A stretch of DNA of 64,000 nucleotides from Cylicocyclus nassatus (lineage: Eukaryota; Nematoda; Chromadorea; Rhabditida; Strongylidae), in the NCBI GenBank assembly GCA_958299035.1, contig CATQJL010000223.1, positions 15,347,742 to 15,411,741 of the forward strand. Reading direction: 5' to 3'. This document shows positions 18,851 to 31,745 of the stretch, in pieces. The position numbers and the translations under genes were made by a program. The notes below the pieces were generated by a model. It had not been told where the DNA came from. It was given only the letters and a program-made list of their open reading frames with translations, and did no database searches. Each line of letters starts with the position of its first letter. Within the stretch, counting starts at the first letter, position 1.

Positions 18851-21800
18851 CCTTGCTGGGGGGTCAAATTAAAGGCTTTTCGTTACCGAGCTATATTTCG
18901 TAGTTCTTGTTTGTCGTCATCCCTAAGACCGTGTTGTTGTTCTGTGGATAGAATAAATGCTATTCTGTCTCACTATGTACTTGTCTTCCAGTCATAAGGG
19001 TCGAGAACTCTCAATATCTCTAGACACCCCGTGCTACGGTGCTAACTTTTTCGGACATATTTTTTCGATCCCTTTTTTCTAACTCTGGACAAGTTGTCGT
19101 CGTCCTACATCCGCTGCGACAATTCAAATGATATGAACTATGCAGATGTGCGTACACGATTGCTCATCGTTCGACATTTCAACGCCTTTCCCTAAACAAT
19201 AGTAGCATGGCTGTATATGTATACGTCCTATTTGCATGGGCTGAGCTGCATAGCAACGTGATTAACAATATTGTACTATTACCGTATGTCTTGCAGCTAC
19301 TATTATTTGCACTTTACCGTAATCACACACAAAGGCAACAATTAGCTGCGTGTGATGCACAATTCATTAGGCTATGTTGACACCTTTCTTGGCAAATCAT
19401 ACGCGTCTCATTGGCTGTTCGCCTGCTGGGTGATGATCGCCGGACTTGGTCGACTGTTGTTCTTTACACTGGCGACAACATCGACTCTTACGGCACATTG
19501 CCGTTTCTTTTTCGCATTTTCGCGTCCTTTCGCCTCGGTCGCATCCTCTGACCCGGAATACCCAGCGATTTGTCTTCTTCCTCCCCCCCCCCCTCCCCTT
19601 CCCCTCCCTTTTCCCAGCTCTTTCTGAACCTGTACTACAAAAATGGTATGGCGATTCAACAACTGCCCAGCCTTGCATTTTTAAATCTAACAATGTGTTG
19701 TGGACTAGAGCGAGAATTTTACCATTAGTGTGGCACGAACATCTGACGGCAGAAACACTGTAAACCACTGTAGGATTACTGTAGTCAGGTTATACCAGAA
19801 TCAATCACTCCCCCCCCCCCCCCTTCTCTCTCTGACCTCTCAATAATACACCCCAGGAGCGGCATTCCACACATTACGCATTGTGGACAAACACTTGGCT
19901 GCAGAATCACGTAAGACTACTGTAGGATTACTGTAATCAGGGTTGCAAAACAGCTCTTTGCCCGCCTTAATACAAACTTTTAACAATAAGCGTAGAAATT
20001 TTCAAGCTTGAGCAAAAAATCACGATTTAGATATTATGCCGAGAATAAAAGAAAGTTGAGCTTTTGCAGAGTTGCACTCTTAGATATAGCTTTATCAACC
20101 TTTCATACAAATAACTGTGTTTTTCAGCGTTCGTTATTTTTACACTATCAACCGATTAGCTTCACAATAGATCGCCCTTGTTATCCTTCACATTTTGGTT
20201 CTGTGAATGAGTCAGTGCTTTCTGTTACCTTTGTGGATTACAATTAACGTCTCAGAGTGCACATTAGGCTCCTACCCCTTTTATGATAATTTGCTGATTT
20301 TTTTCAGGGATTGATGTTCACTAACACTACTTTTATGGTGTCTACGCTATGGTAGATCAGATAATTCATTCGTAACGAGTATGATTCCAAGTTCTCGCCC
20401 GATATCGTATACAAATTCGCTGATTGGTCCTATCCGTAAAGGTACGGTTCTGTGCGAGAGTTAAGCGTTAGCTTTTGGCTATAATGACTCATGAGTATTG
20501 CCGCCTGGGTAGTGGCATAGGAAACCCTCGTTTAGATTTTTATTTGTCTGATTGTCATCTTTGAGCAGTCGGTCAAAATATTACAGTAAACCATCGATTT
20601 TTTCAATGCTTCCATAAGTATTTAATTCGGATAAGAAATGATAAATTACATGCGCAAGAAACTTTTGCTTCCGAAGCATTTAGCCCAATTTCTTCAAGCT
20701 CTAAAATGTACATATCTTCTCTCTTATGAGCAGAGCTATTTGTGTTTTTTTTTCGACCTCCCCTTCCTCCAATATCCCTTTAGCCCATTCCAGCATCTTT
20801 ATAGATTCCATAATGTATGGATGTTGTCTGCTTCTTAGTCGACTTTACTATGTGACATATAGCTCATCTGAACCAGAAAATCTGTCTATATGCTTGAAAT
20901 TTATAGCATGGGGCGCAGGGACGTGCTCGACGGATGTTTCACGATCATAAATATTGAAGAGCGATGGTGGGAAACGGCGTTTATGCGAGTCTGGGGAAAA
21001 GAGTTGTAATTCTGCAATTGCACAACGTACTTCTGTATGACTTTCTGCTGCGATTTTCTTGAACCAGACCACAAATGGACAAATAATTGGTACAAGCAAA
21101 TTACCGTTGAGGTAACCTCATCTCATATTTCATGCAAATTTTCTATGAAATATTGTTCATATTAATCTAACGGTCGCTTGCTGTCACATTCCCAATGAGT
21201 GATGAGGGGATTATAAGCGGGTAAAGCACGTTTGTTTCCCCCGTCCTGCTTCCCCGGACACCATCACCAACGGCACCGACAATCTATTTTTATGTAAGTA
21301 TTTTTGTATGTAATGTAGTTTACTGTATACCTAACGGTTTATGTTAAAGATGTCCTCAGATTCTATATAAGGAATTGATTTCTCTAAAAAAAGACTTAAA
21401 ATCATTGGTAATAAAATGAAGAAAGATTGCAAAAAAAATCGTTTATTAATTTCTCCTGTTCAAAGGATCCCTTACAGTAATTTTAAATAGTCAAAACTCA
21501 GTTCGAAACTTTTACCTCTTTGTTTGTTATTTTAGGATTTAAGAAATCGTCAACAATCTATATAGGCGAGCTTAGTATAAAACCTCCGTGTATTTGAAGA
21601 TTTTTGCTCTTTTCTTTGAACCAATGGCGGACCGAAAGAGAGGGTAGGCTATTTTCCGAATTGCTAAAAATGAGCGCGCGAAAAAAATTTTTTACAGGTT
21701 TATTCCAATCGTTAACCAAAAAGAGCAAATTATGTTCACCCTTTCATGACCAATTTTCATCAATTGACCAATTTTTCAAGTCATTTATAAAAAATCAACA

Positions 21801-24800
21801 TTCTGGGTCTACTTCTCCCAAAGTAATTTTTGAATTCTATTTGCCTTACCAATTTTAATAAAGTAAGAATCAAATAGCGGTAGAGAAAATTTGGAGGAGA
21901 AGCGGTGGGGAGGACACAAATTTTCTTGAATAGTAGTGCCTAGCTCTAGCCACTTTTTACGAAAGATTTGATTTCCTCAAGTTTCCCACATCATTCAGAA
22001 GTTTTCAACTCTAAAATTATAACATAAGTATCAGTTCACAGAAATCTAAGGGTAGATCACTTTAATGACACCTTCCCCCCCCCTCCCGCAGCCCTTCTGC
22101 ATTCGCCACTGTATATGTGTATCTCGCAACATTACCAAGATTATTATGGGTAGGATTGCAGCTTTCCACCCTTCCCCCTCCCCATTCTGTTCTTGCATAT
22201 CTTCTTCACTGGATCCCCTATGATGAGTGAGCGTCTTCTGTTGGAATACCGGAGGTAACAACTCGCATTTCGATGATTTATAGTGAGCCTGTTCAGTTTC
22301 TAGGTCAATTGCTATGAGATTGCAGGGTAATGAGTCATAGTCGGAAAACTTTGAAAGATTCTAGATGATAGCAATAAATTACGGTTTTGAATGGAAAACC
22401 CGAACCTTTGTTCAGTTAGTCTTGGATCGTTCTACCGAAAGCTGTTGGGGAAATGGGGAGATCCAGCCATTTTATTCGATAAAACGAGTTCCTGCTCGTA
22501 CATACCAATAATCTGTTTATTTCCCTTGCTGTAGACTTTCTCATAGCATTTTTTAAAAAATTACAAATTTGACTGGTAAAGGTTCAGCTACTTGCAGAAT
22601 TACTGCGCTAATTCTCTTGCAAATTCTCAGAGATGAAACTCCATATCTTCTCATTCGAATTCAAACTTTCGCGCTTTCTAACAGCAGTACCTCCCGATAA
22701 ATCGAATGTTCGAGTCGTAAGTTCACAGGTGACCTCAGGGCATCTTGAATTTTATGGCACTATCAACTAGATCTCATCGCAAGTATGCAGTGAACACCTT
22801 TTTCTTCTCCATCCTACTTCTCTTCCAACTTTTTCCCTTACATGAAACAAATTCAACAAAACGTTGGGAACTCCGTTGTGGTAGATTACTGGTTATGGTA
22901 GGTTATTGATTAGATTATTGTGGTTATTGCCTCCATTTTTAGTAGACAATCCACTTCGAAATTTCATCATCTGTATATGCCACACAATGCAAAAAATCAG
23001 AGATTTTGACGCTGTGTAAAACTATGGTGTTCAGTCATTGCAAAATTTACTGAACTCCATCCTTTGGCAACGAATTTTTCCTCTTCAATAGATCCTCTTT
23101 CCCTTTCCTCCTCCTTTTTGCTCCTTCACAATCTTTCAATTGGCAAACCATAGTCCGCTTGTGAGGAGTAGAATAGAAGTATGATTGACGATGTACGAGA
23201 AGCAAAAGAGTGGAGCAGTGTAATGTTTGGAAATCCCAATTATCTAGTGTGATGAAAAAATTCTTCTAATTTTCGATATTGCGGAAAGAGGAGAGGGTGT
23301 GAGGAACTATTAAACTGTAAACCTTACGATAATCTCTGTGATAGCAAAATACCAGTGGCGGACCGGGGCTCCCTCCCTCCTCTCCCCCCTAATGGGTCGC
23401 GAAATTTTTTGAATTTACTTACGTGGGTAATAAAGGTGTACAAGTGGCTTGTATATTCTTGTAAGCAATTAAAATAATTTTGAAAATTTTTTGAAAATTC
23501 AAATCAGCATTATAAAAAAATTTTTCGGGAGCGTAGAAGTTGAGGACCCGCAAAAATTCTCAAAATCACCCCTAAAATTTTTTCGCAGTGTGTGGCTGAC
23601 GCCACGCACCTTCACTTGAGAAATTTTTTGCCGCGCTCCCCCGGACGGAAATCCTGGGACCACCACTGCAAGATACAAACAGAATGTGTTTAGCGCATTA
23701 CAAACATATAAAGCCTTTTTTTCTGGAAAAGGTGATATTGACAAAAATTTCCCACTATTTTTAACAAAAGAATGTGTTGGAATGGGCAGGAAGGAAGGAG
23801 GAGAGAAAATCTGCAAAGCCAGCTGAGTTGAGCCATTGCAAATAGTTGAAGAATTTCAACTTCCGATTGGCTATTAGAGCATCGATACTGTCTGCGCGTT
23901 TATTCCTTATTAGTTATCCGAGTCTGCAAAAATTGTTATAATAAAATCACGATTTGTGAAGTGTCAATGTGCATCTGCTAAAACCGAACACGCACAATTT
24001 TTGGGCGTATCCATATGTCTAGGCCTTTACCCGATCATAATAAATGCGCATTCGTATAGCATACTGATGAAACACTCAACTTTATTCCGTACCGTAACTT
24101 TGTGTGTAATGCGTTCTTTGAATAAGAATCGTTTTATTGTTTCACTCTTTCTCAGCGCTCTATGAAACTCTTTCTTTTTCATTCTTCTCCACCCCCTCCC
24201 CTCCCCTCCACCCCCGCCCTCATTGTGAATTGGAGATCGACATCCGCTCGAAGATTAGGTGTCACATGATCCATAACAGCCGCATGTGCATTGTCAAAAA
24301 CGTTTGTGTCGTTAGGCCAAAGGTGAACCCCTTTACTCCCCCCCCCCCCGCCTCACACAATGCTCATTTCATATGCAATTTTCAATGTTCGATGTAGTAA
24401 TCAGTGGCCTACCCACGTCCATACACACACAGCGCACCACACATACCCTGGCCACAGCTCCCGAAATTCCACTTGTCGATTATTCAAATCACGCGCCCCC
24501 TCCCCGTTGCCTTCTGCTGCCCTAGCTGTGTGTGGTGTGCAATGTGTATACTACTCATCTACCTTCGTCTTCGATTTTCAACTCAATGCTGCAATTTCGA
24601 AAATACTACTAAGCTCTATAGATTTTGGATATTACGATACTTTGCCCATATATGGTCATCAAAGCTCAAAAATTGCTCTTTAAAAGTCTTAAATCTTTAA
24701 ACTTTTTACTCTCTCACTTTGAAGTCCGTCAACTCGAAATCTGTACGCTCTACTTTTACCGTAAAGCAGACCTTATCGGCTGTATAACTTTCTTCATTGA

Positions 24801-24834
24801 TTCTGCTTCTATTCGAACTTCTAGCAGAAATATA
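18851..24834. other. Noncoding domain rich in C/G homopolymers
   Basis: Six kilobases without a convincing gene. It contains C10 or longer runs (near 19586, 19809, 22076, 24340), pyrimidine-rich CCCCTCCC stretches, runs of A and T at roughly helical spacing (AAAATTTTTTGAAAATT near 23480-23530), and a pair of direct repeats at 19749-19945. Short frames exist on both strands but none has a domain. It could be a long intron or an intergenic region. Confidence 0.4.
19735..19945 (+). repeat. Direct repeat with ACTGTAGGATTACTGTA motif
   Basis: Two units about 150 bases apart share GTGG-C-AACA, GGC-GCAGAA-CAC, and ACTGTAGGATTACTGTA followed by GTCAGG or ATCAGG. Related CTACCGTAATCCTAC strings appear at 55548 and 55688. 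Short motifs of this sort are, as I recall, also dispersed in Caenorhabditis genomes. Confidence 0.55.
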
Positions 24835-25765
24835 TTAGGTCCGGAAATTAATGTCCGTTTTGAATTTCAACCGTAATAAGTCATACACTTCTCAATTCTG
24901 AATAGATTGCAAGCATCATTCGATAGAGCAAAGCAAGCTCTACAAAGTGGCTATCATGATTTTGCAGCAGCTCTCATTAACCTTGAGTTTCGAGCCAAAA
25001 CCCCAATAAGATTCAGCAGCCCGAAAAATCGGGGAAAATCGTAACACATAAAAATCCTACAAAAATTTTAGCTTGCCACCTAAACACTATCCACATAAGA
25101 CATCTATACATATACGCCGTTGCCGTCTTTTCACCTCTTAGAAATCAAGAAAACGGAAAATTTTGTGCATTTGCCAAAGTGATGCTGCGCTGTCCTTACA
25201 TGAGCAGTTGTATACTACAAACCTGTAGAAGTGTAAACGTGAATTTTCAGCTCTATACAAGCCTTGATTCTCGAGAAATTTGCATTTTAGCTTGGACTGC
25301 CTGACTAGGGAAAGCCATAATCGACATTTTTCGAGAACCAAGGCTTGTAGAGAGCTGAAAATTTACGTTTATACTTCTAGAGGTGTGTAGTATACAACTA
25401 TTTATGTGGGGACAACATAGCATCACTTTGGCAAATGCACAAAATTTCCGTTTTCTTGATTTCTGACAAAAGAAATACGGCAACGGCGTATATAGATGTT
25501 TTATGTGGATAGTATTTACGTGAGCTAGTTAGAATTTTTGTAGGATTTTTATGAACTGAGTTACGATTTTTCTCAATTTTTCGACAGCTAAATTTTTTTG
25601 GCTCGAAACTCGAGGTCAATGAAAACTATCGCGAAAACAAGATTGTCATCTTGTAGATCTTGCTTGGCTCTATCGAATAGTACCTTGCAACCTATCCCAA
25701 AATGAGAAGTGTGTGACTTATTGCGGATGAAATTCAAAACGAACATTAATTTCCGGACAACCTAA
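24835..25765. mobile_element. Palindromic mariner-like MITE, 931 bp (family copy 1)
   Basis: Left end TTAGGTCCGGAAATTAATGT and right end (minus strand) TTAGGTTGTCCGGAAATTAA; TA flanks both sides (24833-24834 and 25766-25767). Inverse similarity runs through nearly the whole length, with the motifs TTGCTCTATCGAATGGTACC, GTTTCGAGCCAA, AAATCCTACAAAAAT and GTATACTACAAACC. A second copy of the same family is at 48345-49286. Noncoding. Confidence 0.92.
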
Positions 25766-27717
25766 TACTTTTTTGAATGGATTCACTTCTATTTTGATGG
25801 CTGCCACAATCAAAAATTTGGTACCAATTTCCACCGTAATTTTACTGTGTTTACGATAAACTGTAATCTCCACTTTACGTAATAGTTGTAATTGTTGGAA
25901 ATTAAAGAGCATGTTCGTGGCTTACGGTATACCCTATACAATATCACTCGGGTTTTGTTGATAACCTACTGCTCAATTGAAAATTACGGTAATCGCCAGA
26001 ATGTTTCTTTTTAGGGGGAGGAGGACGGGAGTGGGGGCAGCAGATTTTTTTTGAACAGAGGGAAAATTTTTGGGATGATTTTTAAATCAAATGAAGAGTG
26101 GCGACAATGACGCCCTCGAAAAAACTTTTCCACAAGTTAATTTTTTTCTATAGTTTACGATAAAAACGACTCATGTGCACATTTTCATTGAGAGTCAGTA
26201 TCGAACATATTCATCTAGAAGTATGGAAAGCCTATTTCAACAACTTCAAGAAAAATTGATTTTTTGAAGAATTTTGCTGAAGTTCACTCCTATTTAATAC
26301 AAAAATAGTGTCGTTTTTTCAAAGTCTCTCCATCTTATCTTCTCTCTCTTCCTTTTCTCCCTTTGTATTCGCACATGCGCCATCTTTTTTGATGCTTTCC
26401 ATCAATGTTTATTAGATTGTTTATGCTAATCTTATCATCATATGGCTATTTTCATTCCGTTCTTATCGATTTTCCCTTCCGAATGTTGCTGGCCGTATTT
26501 GCATGAATTTCCCCAAAGTTATTTCTAACAAGCCCCTTTTTTCTATAAAACAATTCAATGATGCCCCCAATTTTTACAACTCACATTAATTCTGGCCCTA
26601 TTCTTGTTTACTTGCATTTCCTTCCCTTCTTGTTTATGTTCTTGCACATCAATGCAGCTAGTCAGTCACTCAAACTACAACATAAAGCCAAATTCAGCTA
26701 TATTGACCCATACATGGCTTTATTCCCTGTACGTCATATACGAATTACCTTTTCTATAAAAAAAAGTGTACTTATCTGTTGAAATCTCATGTGTTGAGCT
26801 GAATGCTATTGATACGTTGCTATTGCCCTTCTTTGTGGTTGAAGCCTATTTGGAACATGAATTTTGTAAATATGATTAAATGTATCGTTGCTGCGTTTAA
26901 GGATCAGAGTTTTCAAAATTAATGAAAAGGGGTTACAAAATTATGCAATAAATAGAATCTCAGTTTGCTACCAATGCTCGCATCTCGCTCCCTGTTTCTT
27001 TTCCGGGTTTTTTATCTCCATCAACTTCGAAAGTTGCGCGGGTTTCAGTGCCCCTCCTTCTCTTCCAAAAAACTTCTGTTTTGGAGAGGGAATTAAAATA
27101 ATTCTCGTCCCAAAACATGAAGGTAAATCTATTGAAAATAAAACTTCGAAGTCTCACTTCTTTGATGTACCAACGAATTTTTTTCTTATATTGTTCAAAC
27201 TTTATCTCTTTATTGACCTCTCACCTTTTTTCTGCCATCCAAAGAATTAGCGATCGAAGCCATTCACTCCAAGTCTAAAAAAATTCTTTTCAAGAGAGAA
27301 AAACTATTTGCAAATGATCAGTCAGAAAGATGTGTATGCTAGAGTGACTCATTCGCTTTATTGTCCTTTGTCCCCTCTCTGGCCTTCAGAAAAAAAATTT
27401 TTTTGAGGTGACAGGGGGGAGAGTGACGGGGCGTGCCAGAATTTCTTTGAGCGGAAGGTGGGGGGGGGGGGCGTGTAAGCCTTGGACGTTTTTGAGAAGC
27501 TGATTGAATTTTATGATGTTTTTAAAAATATTCTAACTGTTTTTTAGAAACACTTTGTAGTTTATCTGAGCCAATTTCAAAGATTTTTCTTTCTTTCCTT
27601 TCTTCCCACCCCCTCCTCGAATGGTCTGTCCGCTTCTCTTTCCTTCTCTTGCATGCTCGCGCATTTATTCTCAAATTCGCCTTCATTTTTCTCAAAAACC
27701 TCGTTTTTTAATTGCAG

Positions 27718-27768
27718 AGTTCCATTCGTGGAGGCGAGACATTCCACCAATCTGCATTTTCTCCACAG
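27718..27768 (+). CDS. Candidate 51-base exon, unidentified
   Basis: Preceded by TTTTTTAATTGCAG and followed by ACAG|GTTTGA, both good matches to nematode splice sites. In the phase set by the first base it reads SSIRGGETFHQSAFSPQ with no stop and a symmetric 51-base length. GC is above the flanks. A microexon in a long gene is possible, but isolated 51-base open stretches between splice-like sites also occur by chance. Confidence 0.18.
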
Positions 27769-28973
27769 GTTTGAAATTCATTAGTAATTCAGTCTCTTGT
27801 TCATGGACTATCCTTCTCCCACTTCGTACAAGAACGGGTAAATCGCTTCTTGAGTTAGGTTCCCTAATCATTGCTTTCCACTTTCATCAACTCTTCATCA
27901 ATTACGTATTTATCCCCTGTCGATGATTCCGAGTCATAAAGTGACTCTATCAGCTCTCTGCTTGCAAGCTTGTGAGTCAAGCCGCTTAGACATAGTGAAT
28001 CAAGAGGTCTAATCTTGCTAGATCCCCTAGGACCATAGAACTGGCGCCTATATGCGTCCTTGTAAAGTTGTTCGGGGAATTGAGTCTTCCTTTTTGTATG
28101 ATCTCTGCAACGGAAGGCACAAACTTGGTACATTGCTTTCTTGGAAAAGGGTAGATTTGGGATTGGCGGGCGGTGCGTCACAGTGGCGAAGCAGATACCG
28201 GGAAAGAGAAAAAGGGCGATGAGGGAGGAGGAGGGGGTAGGAGCGAGAATCAAGTATTGCAAAAATTACATGGTTTTTAATCACGTTGAAATATTAGCAA
28301 GCACTTGAAAAATTGGAAGGGAAAAGCGGGGGGGGGGGGGGGGAAGAGGGTGACGAAACTGACGGAGTATAGTACGAAAAAAGGAAAAAACGAAGAGTTT
28401 GAGAGTGCGAATTAATGTTTTTCTTCACTCATAAGCAAGAAGAAAGGAACCGTATTGATGGGCGGGGCGGGAGCCAAGGCAAAAAGATAAACCCTGTCAA
28501 ACAATTTGATTCTCAGACGTAAAAGCTATGCGATATCTTTCTTCCTTCAACTGTTATAACGAATTTTTCTTCTCTTTTTTATTCTGCAGCTAAAAAATAG
28601 ATTTCTACCTTTTTCGAATGTGCAAGCATTGACTGACTCATATTGGACTTTTATACTAAAGTTCAGCATGTCATCTGTTTTTGTAGTGTAGTATATTGGA
28701 AAAAAGGACACCTAATTTTTAATGGAACTCAGCTGATGTCACTGATTGAGAGTTCTGCTTGTACCGCGAATCAATGCAGTACAATTTTAGTACCATATGA
28801 TGTGAACTTTTTCACATGATTCATATGGATAAATTAGAGGCTCACTTTTGAGAGCAAAATGTAGGGACTTGGAACTCATTTGTGCTGAGAAGTTGCAATT
28901 TCGATTTTGTGATTCTAAGTATTGACTTCCAAACTAATCTGCTTTACTTTGCAAACTCAGTTGTTGGATTTAA

Positions 28974-29013
28974 ATCGGAATTTTTTTGTGTCAACTAAAG
29001 TAAAAATTCCGAT
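28974..29013. repeat. Perfect 12-bp hairpin
   Basis: ATCGGAATTTTT and its exact reverse complement AAAAATTCCGAT are separated by 16 bases. No terminal duplication or wider repeat seen; function unknown. Confidence 0.8.
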
Positions 29014-29252
29014 ACTGGATTGCTTGTGTTTATAAGGAGCTGGATAATTCAGATTTTAAAGTTCTGTACTAGTTTGTTACGAGAATAATGTGGTTCATTA
29101 TGCTACCGGGTAAACTAAACACTGAGAAGGTAATCTCATAAGGCTTGAAGTCAAAATAGAAATGAGCTTGTTTTAAAAATTAGATCCTAGTTCCTAAGAA
29201 AACTTATAATTAATATAACATAACACATCTCATGAATAGTTAGGACCCAGCC

Positions 29253-29283
29253 AAAATTATGTGACCTTCAGTCACATAATTTT
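29253..29283. repeat. Perfect 13-bp hairpin
   Basis: AAAATTATGTGAC, loop CTTCA, GTCACATAATTTT. A short perfect inverted repeat in noncoding DNA. It has no sign of being a transposon end or transcript terminator in this eukaryotic context. Confidence 0.8.
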
Positions 29284-30228
29284 TCCACAATACTCCACTA
29301 TGCTCCTTTTACTCTATGTCCGTTTATACTCCAAAATCTTAGTCATATCATTATGTGTGTGTGTGCAGTATTCTCCAATGCTGTATCATTTGTATCGTTG
29401 AAAAGTGTTTCTCTTGCTCTTTTTGACACTTGTTAAACCTCAATAATAACCTCAGTCTAACGAGACCTTAGGCCTAAGATCCCAGATGGCCGAAGATTTC
29501 TCTCAATAAATAAGTTCTTGTAAGAAAATCGCCGCAATACGCCCTCCAAGTTAAGACCGTGCATTAGCCACGGAATGAAGGTATAATGGGCTAGCTTATG
29601 CTTGAATCAAATGCAAAATTCGTCTTGCTTGTAGAATTTGTTGTCGGAAACAAGACTTTATATCAATGATCTACAGTCCACAATGTAGACAGGGGCATTG
29701 ATGAGGTGGTGACTTTTATAAGAATTGAACGTTGTAGGTGCTAGAATAAAGCGAGAACTACCGGGGCCCATCCACCAATTTATCTTCACCGCTGGCACCA
29801 ATTGGCAATTGCACTATTTCATAATTTGAATACATTCACACATGCATATACTAAAGGAGATCAAAAAGAGGCCCTTTTTCATCTGCTCACAAAATCTCAA
29901 AATTTCAAGAAATCTATGGACTCTTTTATGTTATGAAATAATCTATGATATTTGTGTTAGTTCTGTCAGTTGTCAGTTCTTATAAGGGTCACCATGTCAA
30001 AAAGTCTAAAAAAGACGTCGCGAAAATTCTGACTTTTTGCTTTTTTCAACAAATTTTTCGTAAGGCTTAATGCCTGACCGATAGTCAAAACTTGCTTCAT
30101 CCAAAACAAATTGAGTTTATTCAAAAAAAGTTAAAAAGGTTAAAAAAAAGAAGTTACGATACTTTGAATTTGTAAACTGGAAAAGAGACAGAACTTATGC
30201 AGCAACCCAGTACTCAGCAAATCAAGAT

Positions 30229-31090
30229 GTGAGTAAAGGATACCCAGCGACGACCGCCTCGACTCGTGCAATCACACCACCGCGGCCGCGCCTTTTGGAG
30301 CCTTTCTGGCTGCTACGCTCCAGCGCGGGCGAGCTGCATCTTGCAGCATCCCTGTCCTTTAACCTCTTGTGTTGATTAGGCAGTTCACCTCTTTTGTTCT
30401 TACTTTTTTTTAGGCAGTTCTCGTCCTCATGTCTATGTAGGACCATCGTCCCTGCCAAGTTGGAAAAAAAATGTTTCCTTCATAGTTGCCAGTGGTGAAT
30501 GTGGTTATGGTTTGAAGTGCATGTCTCCTTCAATATTTTATAATGGCCATTTTTCTCAAGAAAAACCATTGAAGTAATTATTTCAACACTCCTACATCAG
30601 GGACATCGTAGTAATGCAGAGAAAACATTTGAGGGTCATCGAAGGGAAAGGCATGATTGCCATCACCGCTAACAAAGAAAGCTCACCTTGTCTCCTAACT
30701 TCGTCCGTGGCGATGTTCACGATTCTGAAAATGATTGTTTGCTAGAAAGAAGAAGGACACAAAGAAATGTGCCAAAACTCATTTTTTTCCTGGCTTTTCA
30801 GTAATCATTAGTGTGGAACTTGTAGGATTTTTGATCACATTTGATCACAGACAAAATCTGAAAGAAAGGGAAAACGACTAACTACATCCACTGAAAATTA
30901 AGAGAAAAACACGAGATGAGATGGTGTGAGATGCTCAATCAGCAAACGAGATTATAGGACAGGGATGCTGCGAGCTGCGAATTCCCCGCGCGTTGCAGTA
31001 TACTGTAAAGCTAAAAGATGCTACAAAAAGGCACGCCCGCTGTGGCGTGATTGCACGAGTCGCGGGCTGTCGGCCCTGGATATTACGACC
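30229..31090. repeat. Inverted repeat of about 0.86 kb
   Basis: The left arm (about 30229-30430) and right arm (about 30885-31090) match in inverse order: GTGATTGCACGAGTCG, AAAAGGC-CGCCCGCTG or the related GCGGCCGCGG, GATGCTGCAAGATGC or GATGCTACAAAAAG, GCTGCGAGCTGCG, AGCATCCCTGTCCT, TTTTTCT-TTAGGCAG. Arms are GC-rich outside and diverged (around 65-70%). No clear target duplication. Likely an old palindromic transposon; class unknown. Confidence 0.6.
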
Positions 31091-31590
31091 TATTTCAAGT
31101 AATGCATAATCCAAAGAAGGCGCATATTATGAGTCGTATTATGTATCACTATTTTTGCAACTATAATATCTTGGACGAGGAATATACGAATGTAATTAGC
31201 TTCGAAGTAGGTCTGTGTTTCGTGGTCATAATCATGATTAGTACACATTAATCACTAGCAAGTTTGGATCTTACAGTTTTTTTCTCATTGAGAAATTTCG
31301 GGGAAGAAAACAAAATTAAAAGGTCTTGGGGATTAGGTTTGGAGGTCATTGCCGCGATCTCGTCGCGGCATCTAAATTAGTAGTCCGAAAACACCATAGA
31401 TCTTTATTGCAAAAAGCCTCAAAAATGGATAGAAAAGAAGAGAGACTTACAATTTACGACTTGACCCTCAATAACTTTACAGATTTGGTATGCATAACAT
31501 TAGTAAACCATTCTTGGGGCACAATTACTAATGATTTCAATCATTTGCTACAATATGCAACTGATTGCCAGCCAATTTCTACCATACTAG
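31091..31590. other. Unassigned stretch before the SINE-like unit
   Basis: A 95-codon plus-strand frame (31326-31613) lies here and runs into the SINE-like sequence. It has no recognised domain. No other feature seen. Confidence 0.35.
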
Positions 31591-31591
31591 C

Positions 31592-31745
31592 AAGAGATGG
31601 CCGAGCGGAGTAGCGCTTCGCCTTTCACTGATGTCGCTCGGCGTGTCACTGGTTCAATACCACTGCGCGGCGTCGTAAAGCCACCTTGTTTTCCGATACC
31701 GGCGCCGAGAGGCTCCTTCCTGTGAAAGATATGCGACAAGTTGGC
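31592..31745 (+). repeat. tRNA-derived SINE-like sequence
   Basis: Has a polymerase III A-box-like block TGGCCGAGCGGAGTAGCGC (31598-31616) and a B-box-like block GGTTCAATACC (31651-31661), separated as in a class II tRNA (Leu/Ser-like TGGCCGAG start). The halves do not close a tRNA cloverleaf, there is no credible anticodon arm, and the sequence continues with a GC-rich non-tRNA body (GGCGCCGAGAGGCTCC). That composition fits a SINE head or tRNA pseudogene rather than a working tRNA. The 3' boundary is uncertain. Confidence 0.5.

Larger units (their letters stand above)
25768..30228. other. Noncoding domain, G/C homopolymers and small hairpins
   Basis: No convincing gene. Contains G-runs (27461, 28328-28344), PuPy-rich stretches, two small perfect hairpins (28974-29013 and 29253-29283) and two exon-like segments bracketed by splice-like sites: 27055-27121 (TTTCAG ... 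GAAG|GTAAAT) and 27718-27768 (TTTTTTAATTGCAG ... ACAG|GTTTGA). Without homology these remain candidates only. Confidence 0.35.

Noticed and set aside
29253..29283. Hairpin followed by T run as a transcription terminator
   Set aside because: Bacterial-type terminators do not apply in this nematode-like DNA, and no transcript ends nearby are supported.
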